This document shows positions 42,118-50,755 of a stretch of 64,000 nucleotides of DNA, piece by piece (the stretch's first letter is position 1; the number at the start of each line of letters is the position of its first letter). The translations under genes were made by a program, and so were the position numbers. The notes under the pieces are model-generated. The model saw only the letters and a program-made list of their open reading frames with translations, made no database searches and was not told the origin of the DNA. Location of the stretch: the NCBI GenBank assembly GCA_002408085.1, contig DHQL01000018.1:221913-285912 (forward strand). Reading direction: 5' to 3'. Source of the DNA: Spirochaeta sp. UBA5339 (lineage in GTDB: Bacteria > Spirochaetota > Spirochaetia > DSM-2461).

Positions 42118-43428
42118 GTGGAGGAGCGGTATAAGGTCATGTCGGGCAGCGTAAAGGAAAGAAAAACATTCTGGCTTATTTTCAACTCCCAGCTGATTAT
42201 CATAACAATCACCCTGACCGTAATGCTGCTCAATACCTTCCTGAGCTTACAGAAGATAGCCATAGACTATGTCATCAGTGATCTTGAAAAACTGAGCTAC
42301 TTCTATCAGATACTCATCGAACCCGGATATTTTGATAAAGAACACATCTTCAGGGACGATGAACTGGTCCGCCTCGGCCTGATAGCAGGCCAAAGCAGCA
42401 GCAGGCTGACCCTCATTGACCTGGAGGGAAGAGTTCTCTATGACAGCAAAGTGGACTACAGAACCATGGAGAATCACGGAGACCGGCCGGAAATACTGTC
42501 GGCAGTCCAGGGAGACCCCCTGTCACTGGTCCGTTACAGCAAGACCCTCAAACAGACCCTGATCTACCACGCCGTTCCCTACTACTCCGGGGGTGTTATC
42601 AAGGGGGTCTTCCGGGTATCAAGGGTCTACGAAATGACCCGCAACATGATGATTGAGCTTGGAAGAAACATGGCCTTCGGTATCTTTGCCATCATTATTG
42701 GGATGGTCCTCTTTATTGCAGCACTCAACCGGACCGTGAGCAGATCCATAAGGCAGATCAGAGAGGCGGCCCTGAGCATCTCCCGGGGGGATTACGATAC
42801 GGAAATTCCTCTTTCAAAATCTGCTGAGATCAATGATCTATCCCGGACCATCATGCAGATGGCGGCCAGGAACCGGCAGCAGCTGGCCCGGATCGAAAGC
42901 CAGAACAGGGAATTCCAGAAGCTGACAATGATTGATGAGCTGACAAGACTGGGAAACAGGAGAAAACTGGACAGTATTCTGAACTACCAGTGGGAACTCT
43001 GCCTTAGGAACAAGCATCCTGTCAGCCTGCTGATGATGGATATCGACTTTTTCAAGAAGTACAACGACCGCCTGGGACACCCGGAAGGGGATGTCTGCCT
43101 CCAGAAGGTAAGCAGTGTTTTAAGAAACTGTGTCAGACGATCGAGTGACACCCTGATCCGATACGGCGGTGAGGAGTTTGCGGTAATTCTTCCGGAAACA
43201 GACCTGAATGAGGCGGCAGAACTGGCCTGTCTGATACAGAATGAACTGAAGTCTGCGGCCATACCCCATCCGGATTCGGCGATTGCCCCCTATGTGACCC
43301 TGAGCATAGGAGTGAATTCTGTGATTCCCCTGCCCGGCATGAACCAGGAAGAGCTCCTGAAAATGGCGGATATCATGCTCTACAGAGCCAAGGACAACGG
43401 CCGGAACCGGGTGGAGATGCCGGAATAG
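42118..43428 (+). CDS. Membrane diguanylate cyclase (GGDEF)
   Basis: Makes cyclic di-GMP, 436 aa. TM1 at about 20-45, an extracytoplasmic sensor of roughly 130 residues with a dCache/PAS-like look (SSRLTLIDLEGRVLYDS), TM2 near 190-210, HAMP-like linker (SIRQIREAALSISRGDYDTEIP), then GGDEF. The active loop is GGEEF near 350; an RxxD inhibitory site (RSSD) sits exactly five residues before it, so product inhibition is expected. Start is GTG 42118; ATG 42139 is an alternative. Confidence 0.93.
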   Translation: MEERYKVMSGSVKERKTFWLIFNSQLIIITITLTVMLLNTFLSLQKIAIDYVISDLEKLSYFYQILIEPGYFDKEHIFRDDELVRLGLIAGQSSSRLTLIDLEGRVLYDSKVDYRTMENHGDRPEILSAVQGDPLSLVRYSKTLKQTLIYHAVPYYSGGVIKGVFRVSRVYEMTRNMMIELGRNMAFGIFAIIIGMVLFIAALNRTVSRSIRQIREAALSISRGDYDTEIPLSKSAEINDLSRTIMQMAARNRQQLARIESQNREFQKLTMIDELTRLGNRRKLDSILNYQWELCLRNKHPVSLLMMDIDFFKKYNDRLGHPEGDVCLQKVSSVLRNCVRRSSDTLIRYGGEEFAVILPETDLNEAAELACLIQNELKSAAIPHPDSAIAPYVTLSIGVNSVIPLPGMNQEELLKMADIMLYRAKDNGRNRVEMPE

Positions 43429-43429
43429 C

Positions 43430-43558
43430 ACTGGAGCCGGATTTCATGTAGCAGTTTTCAATGTTATCTGGATCATCCCCCATGCAGAACAGGAAATCAC
43501 CGTACATTCTCAGAAGCACCGGATTATAAGGGTCTATATATCCCTGATTTTTTGGAAT
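43430..43558 (-). pseudogene. TPR-like coding remnant
   Basis: Between the diguanylate cyclase stop and the next leftward gene the minus strand reads, without a start codon, PYNPVLLRMYGDFLFCMGDD followed by PDNIENCYMKSGS, close to a tetratricopeptide repeat (NPxLLxxYGxFL...AExYYxKA). No full ORF surrounds it and the frame is cut by a TGA upstream and by the cyclase gene downstream. Best read as the tail of a decayed TPR gene; chance similarity is possible. Confidence 0.3.
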
Positions 43559-43560
43559 CC

Positions 43561-44115
43561 CTATTCATTCTCACCCTCCCCTGCCGATTCAGTTCCGGAG
43601 TGCAGGCCCTCACTGTTACAGGAAAGATTCAGCGCAGCTGCCAGTTGTTTTTCTCTCAGACTCCGATACCTTCCGACCAGATCCTGTATCCTGTCCTGCC
43701 CGACCCAGGGGCATTGCAGATAAATTGGAACAGTGAAAGCGGAGAGGTGCTCCTGATCCCTGCCGAACACACAGTTCTCTGTAGTGTAGACGATCCCTTC
43801 CTTTACCCCATCCTGTCCGATGACAGCAGCACGTACTGTAATACGGAAAATACTGACCTTCATAGACTCCGAATCCAGAATATAGGTCACGTCCGGAGCT
43901 GTAACCCGAAGGTATCTTCCATCCTTCGACACCTCCACAATTTTTTCAAAGTTTGTGTTTCCGATCAGGGTTGGAAGGTCTTTCAAAAAGCAGAAAGAGC
44001 CATTGGCTGTATGAATCGACAGGCCGTATCCCATTGCTCCCATTCGGAACTCTCCAATTGGATGGATCTTGATTTCCGGCATATTCTGCTTTATGAGCTC
44101 TGCCATATAAACCAT
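43561..44115 (-). CDS. Hypothetical protein, up to 184 aa
   Basis: No family recognised. The N-terminal two thirds look beta-rich (FRMGAMGYGLSIHTANGSFCF, KDGRYLRVTAPDVTYILDSE); the last 50 residues are charged. No signal peptide. ATG 44115 overlaps the CbrC-family gene by 25 nt; ATG 44106 and ATG 44082 (8 nt after that gene) are alternatives. Its coupling to a CbrC-family gene suggests a joint role. AT-richer than the flanking housekeeping genes. Confidence 0.5.
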   Translation of the reverse strand: MVYMAELIKQNMPEIKIHPIGEFRMGAMGYGLSIHTANGSFCFLKDLPTLIGNTNFEKIVEVSKDGRYLRVTAPDVTYILDSESMKVSIFRITVRAAVIGQDGVKEGIVYTTENCVFGRDQEHLSAFTVPIYLQCPWVGQDRIQDLVGRYRSLREKQLAAALNLSCNSEGLHSGTESAGEGENE

Positions 44116-44651
44116 TCTTTACCGCAGTGGCTGCAGCGGAATGTGGAAACTTCTCTCAGGGATTCCGGTTCCAGAGTAAATTCAAAGGACCAGAAGGTTT
44201 TCCAGTTTTGCGGCCCTCTGCTCCAGAACTGGTGGGTATCCACTAAAGCTATAGACTCCTTATAGGATTGAGGAATCCCGGTAAATTCACATAGTTCTCC
44301 GCAGCAGACAGCCCAGTCATCTCCCTGAATACAGAATGGAATGGACGGTGTTTTTCTGAGTTTCAGAACCGACGCTTCAGGTTCTCGGCAGTATTTCTTT
44401 ACTACATCCTCAAAATCGTTTTCAGAGAACAGTTTAATCCGCCCTGACTTGATGCAGTCTTCGCAGGCATACTCCATCTCATAAACGCCCTCTTCTTCAG
44501 GGAATTTTTCAAAAATGTACTGACCGGGCTCAATATCGAAACCCTCAATGTTATAGATAGGAACGTCCCGGGCACCGCAGAAGGAACACTCCCCTGCATC
44601 ACTGACGGTTTTTAATGCATTGTCTGCAATAAGATCAAATTTGCTTCCCAT
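44091..44651 (-). CDS. CbrC (UPF0167) family protein
   Basis: 186 aa from ATG 44651, chosen because AAAGGAG lies 6 nt upstream; an upstream ATG (44672) would have none. Family landmarks are the N-terminal CSFCGARDVPIY, YACEDCIKSGRI, WAVCCGELCEFTG and an extra C-terminal CSHCGKEWF. Four Cys pairs suggest zinc binding. E. coli CbrC is connected to colicin E2 tolerance, and the family often lies near toxin/immunity genes; the function here is unknown. Confidence 0.68.
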   Translation of the reverse strand: MGSKFDLIADNALKTVSDAGECSFCGARDVPIYNIEGFDIEPGQYIFEKFPEEEGVYEMEYACEDCIKSGRIKLFSENDFEDVVKKYCREPEASVLKLRKTPSIPFCIQGDDWAVCCGELCEFTGIPQSYKESIALVDTHQFWSRGPQNWKTFWSFEFTLEPESLREVSTFRCSHCGKEWFIWQSS

Positions 44652-44830
44652 ACTAACTCCTTTCAATACCATAGTTCTGAGGGCTCTTATGTTCCCCTGA
44701 TACTGGAAAAATCAATATTTCAGACTATATTACTATTCTACGGAGCCGTTAACTTAAACAGTAGTTTCTTTTTTTTCAAGATACGGTTCAAAGAAGTTGA
44801 GGGCACCACCCTGGAATACAAGGATAAAAA

Positions 44831-45793
44831 ATGAGACTGGAACATATTGAAATAGAAAACAGGCAGATCTCCTGGGGCATGACCATCAGGGACCTTAAAC
44901 TCCTGTTTTCAGATAAGCAGCTTTATGAGAATGAAAATAAATTCTCCAGAAGCAAAACTCTCAGATTCAAAATAGACAGCCTGTGGGGCATCAATTGCAA
45001 CTCCTGTGAGTTCTCTTCCCCCTCTTATGACAGACTGATAAACAGATTTCAAATATACCTTGGGCCCATGGTGATGGACCTTGATTCACTGATGAACACC
45101 CTGGACGGTATATTCGGTCAGAGGATCTCCGACAGCAGAGGAGAAAACCGCGGCAGCGGATCTGTCATAAGGAACTGCCAATGGAAGTTTGACAACTGCG
45201 ATGCCGGTGTAAGCATCTACGGCAGTGAAAGGATGGAGAACGGTGCATCAAACTCCGGAATGCTCTATTTTTATTTAACCGACCTGAAACTGATTCATAA
45301 ACTTTACTCACCAGAGTTAATCAGAAAGAGTCAGATTCTGGAAAGTCACATTGCCCATACCGACATTGATAAGAAAATTTTCAGACTCAGCCTTAAGCAG
45401 AAGAGATACTGGGACCATGAAACAAAAAACTATCCGGGTTTTGACGTGGATTATATATCCATGGCCCTTAACGGCCTGTTTAAAAGAGACCTTTTAAATG
45501 CACCTTCGGTCTTGAGAAATCTGCTGAAGGAGAATGAGATCTGCATCTTCAAAGATCCTGTTACTTCAGAATCATATATCGCCAATAAAAGGGAGTGCTG
45601 TTCCTTGAGTGAGAGCAAAGAGGTCTACTGGCATAATATGCTGCCGGCCAAGGGTTCAGGATTCTGCACCCTTAGCATTGGAAGTTTCAGAATTGACGAT
45701 GAACACAGCCGGCCTGAAACCGAAGGCATCATCAGAGAGCTTGAAAAGATTCTGAATCTGATTGTCGAATGCCATGAGGACTATGACTGCTGA
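44831..45793 (+). CDS. Hypothetical protein, 320 aa
   Basis: No family recognised. Soluble, no signal peptide, mixed alpha/beta, with scattered Cys (SLWGINCNSCEFSS) and a charged middle. AAGGAT lies 6 nt before the ATG. The gene is visibly AT-richer than its neighbours and stands alone, divergent from the CbrC-family pair. It may belong to the same acquired patch. Confidence 0.55.
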   Translation: MRLEHIEIENRQISWGMTIRDLKLLFSDKQLYENENKFSRSKTLRFKIDSLWGINCNSCEFSSPSYDRLINRFQIYLGPMVMDLDSLMNTLDGIFGQRISDSRGENRGSGSVIRNCQWKFDNCDAGVSIYGSERMENGASNSGMLYFYLTDLKLIHKLYSPELIRKSQILESHIAHTDIDKKIFRLSLKQKRYWDHETKNYPGFDVDYISMALNGLFKRDLLNAPSVLRNLLKENEICIFKDPVTSESYIANKRECCSLSESKEVYWHNMLPAKGSGFCTLSIGSFRIDDEHSRPETEGIIRELEKILNLIVECHEDYDC

Positions 45794-45803
45794 GAAAGGA
45801 GGA

Positions 45804-45845
45804 CGGAAGGCCCGGAGTCTCCCCCCCCTGCATCCTTCCGGCTCC
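45804..45845. terminator. Hairpin between the 320-aa gene and glmS
   Basis: CGGAAGG (45804-45810) and CCTTCCG (45834-45840) pair perfectly; rightward it is followed by GCTCCCTTTT, leftward by TCCTCCTTTCT. Likely shared by the two convergent genes. Confidence 0.55.
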
Positions 45846-45859
45846 CTTTTAGGATCAGA

Positions 45860-47689
<1,830 letters not shown>

Positions 47690-47757
47690 TCTGTTTCTCC
47701 TTGTTCTCTGCCGGTTTTTCCGCCGGGGGCTTTGAGCCGGGCCGGATCTGCCGGGGT

Positions 47758-48030
47758 TCAGCCGTAAATGATTCTTCTGATCTGGCGCAGACTCAAGGGA
47801 GCAGCGGCAAAGCGCTGCTCTGCCATCTCATTCTGGATCTTCTTGAAAATCTCACTGTTTCTGAAGCCCTCTTTCTGAAGCTGCTGATGTCTGAAACAGA
47901 TAAAGGAGGGAATATCCCTTGAAAAGTAGCCGCCCAGATCTTCCAGAATATGATCCAGTACGTCTTCATCCAGGGGATAGCTTGAAAGCAGGTAACTGCG
48001 GAAATTCTCATCCACTTTGATCTTTGCCAT
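47758..48030 (-). CDS. Hypothetical protein, 90 aa
   Basis: No family recognised. Helical and soluble (LDEDVLDHILEDLGGYF, NSEIFKKIQNEMAEQRF, basic end RQIRRIIYG). Lies 68 nt before glmS in the same orientation, so it may be first in a glmS transcript. A weak AGGG precedes the ATG. A perfect 16-bp palindrome lies 75 nt upstream. Confidence 0.55.
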   Translation of the reverse strand: MAKIKVDENFRSYLLSSYPLDEDVLDHILEDLGGYFSRDIPSFICFRHQQLQKEGFRNSEIFKKIQNEMAEQRFAAAPLSLRQIRRIIYG

Positions 48031-48104
48031 ATCTACCCTTATATAGTAAGAATCGTGTTACTTCTATAAAAAAAACAATAAATTACCGAAAACAGGTACA
48101 TATT

Positions 48105-48120
48105 TGCCCGATATCGGGCA
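48105..48120. promoter_or_regulatory. Perfect 16-bp palindrome, candidate operator
   Basis: TGCCCGATATCGGGCA in the AT-rich gap between the 90-aa gene and the divergent 139-aa gene. GC-rich arms in an A/T background and perfect symmetry suggest a dimeric repressor site. Confidence 0.45.
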
Positions 48121-48205
48121 TATTTTTGATATATATCTCTTTTCATCAGGATTAAACAGTTTTACTTTCCGGTAAATTCTCTTTCCATTTTTTTACAGGA
48201 ATGTG

Positions 48206-48252
48206 AAAACCCCTGTCCGGGATTCTCTATAAGGGGCTTAAAACAGGGTTTT
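48206..48252 (+). repeat. Stem-loop upstream of the 139-aa gene
   Basis: AAAACCCCTGT (48206-48216) pairs with ACAGGGTTTT (48243-48252) with one bulged C; an internal CCCC/GGGG alternative exists. No U tract follows. It could be a 5'-leader element of the downstream gene or an upstream terminator. Confidence 0.35.
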
Positions 48253-48314
48253 ATGGGCTGGTCTGGTTCTTGCTTCAGGTATATATGAAGTTTAATTGAC
48301 AAAGAAGGCTGATT

Positions 48315-48734
48315 ATGGATTTTGAAACAAGACAGCAGACATGGGAAGAGGCTCTGAAAGAGGCTGAAGAGTACAGAAAGGCAGCTGTGGGCGGCATGGA
48401 CAGAACAGCCGTATTCACTCCCCGCATTCTGTACAACATTCTTGCAATGTCCGCTGAAAAATACTGTATTGCTCTGTTTACATCCCGCCGCTATATGACC
48501 GAAGGTCACACATTCCATGACCTGGCAGCTGCACTGGTCGAGGTTCTGGGCAGTGATATTGATGAGGGATTTCTTAAAGAATTCAAAGATCTGGACAAGC
48601 CCCAGATGGAGCAGTGCTCCCTGGCCCTCTACAAACCGACCCCCATGGGATATGAAGATATCAGTTCATATCTGGGGGTACTGGAAGGGCTCAGAGAGCT
48701 TATTACAGGACATCTGCCCCGGACCGCGGCCTGA
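48315..48734 (+). CDS. HEPN-like helical protein
   Basis: 139 aa. The central helix pair reads AEKYCIALFTSRRYMTEGHT followed by FHDLAAALVEVL, close to the HEPN pattern (AEKxxKALL...THDLxxL). The HEPN RNase motif R-x4-6-H is not obvious, so it may be a non-catalytic, nucleotide-binding-partner type. No minimal nucleotidyltransferase gene is adjacent. AAGAAGG precedes the ATG. The family call is inference from motif shape. Confidence 0.5.
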   Translation: MDFETRQQTWEEALKEAEEYRKAAVGGMDRTAVFTPRILYNILAMSAEKYCIALFTSRRYMTEGHTFHDLAAALVEVLGSDIDEGFLKEFKDLDKPQMEQCSLALYKPTPMGYEDISSYLGVLEGLRELITGHLPRTAA

Positions 48735-48746
48735 GGCAGATGAAAA

Positions 48747-49583
48747 TTATTTAATTCCGTCCATGTCGACAAAGTCCATGTCGTCAAAGGTGATATTCTC
48801 TCCGCACATACCCCAGATAAAGGTATAGTTGCTGGTTCCAACTCCAGAGTGGATTGACCAGCTGGGGGAGATGACAGCCTGCTCGTTGCTCATAACGATA
48901 TGACGTGTCTCTTCGGGCTGACCCATCAGATGGAAGACTCGTGTATCCTCTTCCATATCGAAGTACATGTAGACTTCCATCCGTCTCTCATGGGTGTGAC
49001 AGGGCATTGTGTTCCACACGCTTCCGGGAGCCAGAATGGTCATTCCCATTACCAGCTGACAGCTCTGACAAACTGCGGGGTGAACAAACTGGTTGATGGT
49101 CCTCTTGTTCAGTTTGGCATCTTCGCCCAGCTCAACCTTGTTTGCCTTCTCCAGGTCGATAAGCACAGTGGGATAGCTGTGATGTGCGGGAGCACTGTTG
49201 ATGTAGAACTTGGCGGGATTGGAGGCGTCATCACTCTTGAAGCTCACTTCCTTAACTCCCATTCCCACATAGGCCCCTTCCCGGCTGCCCACCTTGTAGG
49301 TCTCGCCGTCGAGAACCAGAGATCCGGCGCCGCCGATATTGATTACTCCAAGCTCACGGCGTTCAAGGAAGTAGTCCACACCCATCTCTTTTCCCGCTTC
49401 CAGGGTCAGAGTTTTCGCTGAGGGCATAACACCGCCGGCGATGATTCTGTCCACATGGGAGTAGGTCAGTTTAATTTCGTCCTTAACAAAGAGAGTATCA
49501 ATAAGATAGTGCTTTCTTACCTCTTCAGTTGTATACTTTTTCGCATCATCGGGATGGTTTGCATACCTGATTTCCATATCCAT
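48747..49583 (-). CDS. kduI: 4-deoxy-L-threo-5-hexosulose-uronate ketol-isomerase KduI
   Basis: Isomerises 5-keto-4-deoxyuronate to 3-deoxy-D-glycero-2,5-hexodiulosonate in unsaturated uronate (pectin, GAG) breakdown, 278 aa, full length. Cupin metal ligands His196 and His198 (PCHTHERRMEVY), Glu203 and His245 (WSIHSGVG) fall at the canonical positions. GGAGGT lies 6 nt before the ATG. Downstream of, and in line with, an IclR regulator, as in KdgR-controlled systems. Other pectin genes are not in this window. Confidence 0.95.
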   Translation of the reverse strand: MDMEIRYANHPDDAKKYTTEEVRKHYLIDTLFVKDEIKLTYSHVDRIIAGGVMPSAKTLTLEAGKEMGVDYFLERRELGVINIGGAGSLVLDGETYKVGSREGAYVGMGVKEVSFKSDDASNPAKFYINSAPAHHSYPTVLIDLEKANKVELGEDAKLNKRTINQFVHPAVCQSCQLVMGMTILAPGSVWNTMPCHTHERRMEVYMYFDMEEDTRVFHLMGQPEETRHIVMSNEQAVISPSWSIHSGVGTSNYTFIWGMCGENITFDDMDFVDMDGIK

Positions 49584-49629
49584 AATTTACCTCCATCAGC
49601 CCCCTTAAGGGAGCATATAATAACTGAAC

Positions 49630-49648
49630 GTCCGGAACCATTCCGGAC
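49630..49648 (-). promoter_or_regulatory. Inverted repeat between iclR-type gene and kduI
   Basis: GTCCGGAA, CCA, TTCCGGAC: a perfect 8-bp inverted repeat 47 nt before the kduI start. Either an operator for the IclR protein or a stem-loop between cistrons; no U tract. Confidence 0.45.
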
Positions 49649-49704
49649 TGTAATTCCATAACAAGTCTCTGCACCGGGTCTGCTGGCCGCCGTCTGTGAA
49701 CAGC

Positions 49705-50463
49705 CTAACTGTCTCTCCGGTATCCCAGCTGCTTTGACAGTTTTGCAGCCGCTTCCTTCAGTACCTGCCCTTCCAGATCGGGGTCTCTCTCTTCAGAATA
49801 GAGTCCTGCCACTGAAAGCCCGGCAATGGGACGGCCCTTGTAGTTAAAGACCGGAACACCTACACAGTAGACAAAATCCAGAACCTCTCTGTCATCCAGG
49901 GCGTAGCCTCTACGGCGGCTTAAGGCCAGATCCGCAAGAAGGGGCTCAAGACTGACATGGGTCCTTGAGGTCCTGGGCCTCAGTTCCACATTGGAGAGGA
50001 TCTCTCTCTGCTCTATCTCGGGCAGATGGGAGAGTATGGCCTTACCCAGGGAGGTACAGAACAGCTCCCCCTTGTTTCCCACGGGCTCCGTATGAATCAG
50101 TACCTTTTCGGGTTCCTTCTTGTACAGATAAAGGATCTCATGACCATCAAGCATGGCCAGGAAAACTGTCATCCCCAGCCGGGAGCAGCACTTGTCCACC
50201 AGGGGCGATGCCGTATTCACCAGATCAAAGTTCTGCAGAAAACGGCTTCCGATAACAAAAGCCTGTACCCCAATCTGATACCGGCGGATACGGCTCTCTT
50301 CAACCTGGACCATGGAAGTCTCCTGAAGCATAAGCAGGATCTCATATACCGTGGTCTTGGGGATTTCTGTGGCCTCGACAATCTCATTAAGAGACATTCC
50401 TTTTCTGTCCCTGGAGATTAAATCCAGTATTTCTACGGCCCTGACAACTGATCTTTTTCTCAC
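49705..50463 (-). CDS. IclR-family transcriptional regulator
   Basis: 252 aa. Winged HTH at the N-terminus (LDLISRDRKGMSLNEIVEATEIPKTTVYEILLML split over residues 13-46) and an IclR effector domain (LGKAILSHLP, RRRGYALDDREV, VFNYKGRPIAGLSVAG). Probably a KdgR-like regulator of kduI, 121 nt downstream. The GTG start has no Shine-Dalgarno; -10 TAAAAT ends 7 nt upstream of it, with TTGACA at 16 nt, so the mRNA is likely leaderless. The -35 is embedded in an inverted repeat, suggesting autoregulation. Confidence 0.92.
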   Translation of the reverse strand: MRKRSVVRAVEILDLISRDRKGMSLNEIVEATEIPKTTVYEILLMLQETSMVQVEESRIRRYQIGVQAFVIGSRFLQNFDLVNTASPLVDKCCSRLGMTVFLAMLDGHEILYLYKKEPEKVLIHTEPVGNKGELFCTSLGKAILSHLPEIEQREILSNVELRPRTSRTHVSLEPLLADLALSRRRGYALDDREVLDFVYCVGVPVFNYKGRPIAGLSVAGLYSEERDPDLEGQVLKEAAAKLSKQLGYRRDS

Positions 50464-50469
50464 AACTCT

Positions 50470-50504
50470 ATTTTACAGTTCTTATATGCGATGTCAATTC
50501 GCAT
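50470..50504 (-). promoter_or_regulatory. iclR-type promoter with overlapping operator
   Basis: Leftward TTGACA (50497-50492), 16-nt spacer, TAAAAT (50475-50470). The repeat ATGCGA (50486-50491) / TCGCAT (50499-50504) brackets the -35, so a protein bound there would block RNA polymerase. Confidence 0.6.
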
Positions 50505-50755
50505 TTACGACTTAACGCTTTATTGATTATTTAACAGGCCTGTGAAAGGGTTTACGAATTCCGATAAAACCGGGCTGCTCTATTAAAATGAACATAAAAA
50601 ATTTGCCTAATCCCTATTGTTTTAGTAGTATTTAATTGTAATCGTCTGATAAATTTTAAGGGCTTCAGAATTTGAATGCTCGTTCATTTTGAATGATGAT
50701 TAAAAAAGTAGAATTACTTTCTTTTACTTTAGATTTTTCAAACAGAGAGGGAAAG
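50505..50755. other. Intergenic region upstream of aceE
   Basis: About 250 nt, AT-rich, between the divergent iclR-type gene and aceE. No ORF or RNA gene recognised. TTGAAT and ATTACT near 50690-50718 could be a promoter, but the match is poor. AGAGAGGGAAAG just before ATG 50756 is the aceE ribosome site. Confidence 0.4.

Noticed and set aside
47690..47757. Possible glmS ribozyme upstream of glmS
   Set aside because: Only 68 nt separate glmS from the preceding gene and no ribozyme core was seen.
50693..50755. Upstream start for aceE (MMIKKVELLSF)
   Set aside because: Adds 21 residues absent from AceE proteins; a good ribosome site precedes ATG 50756.
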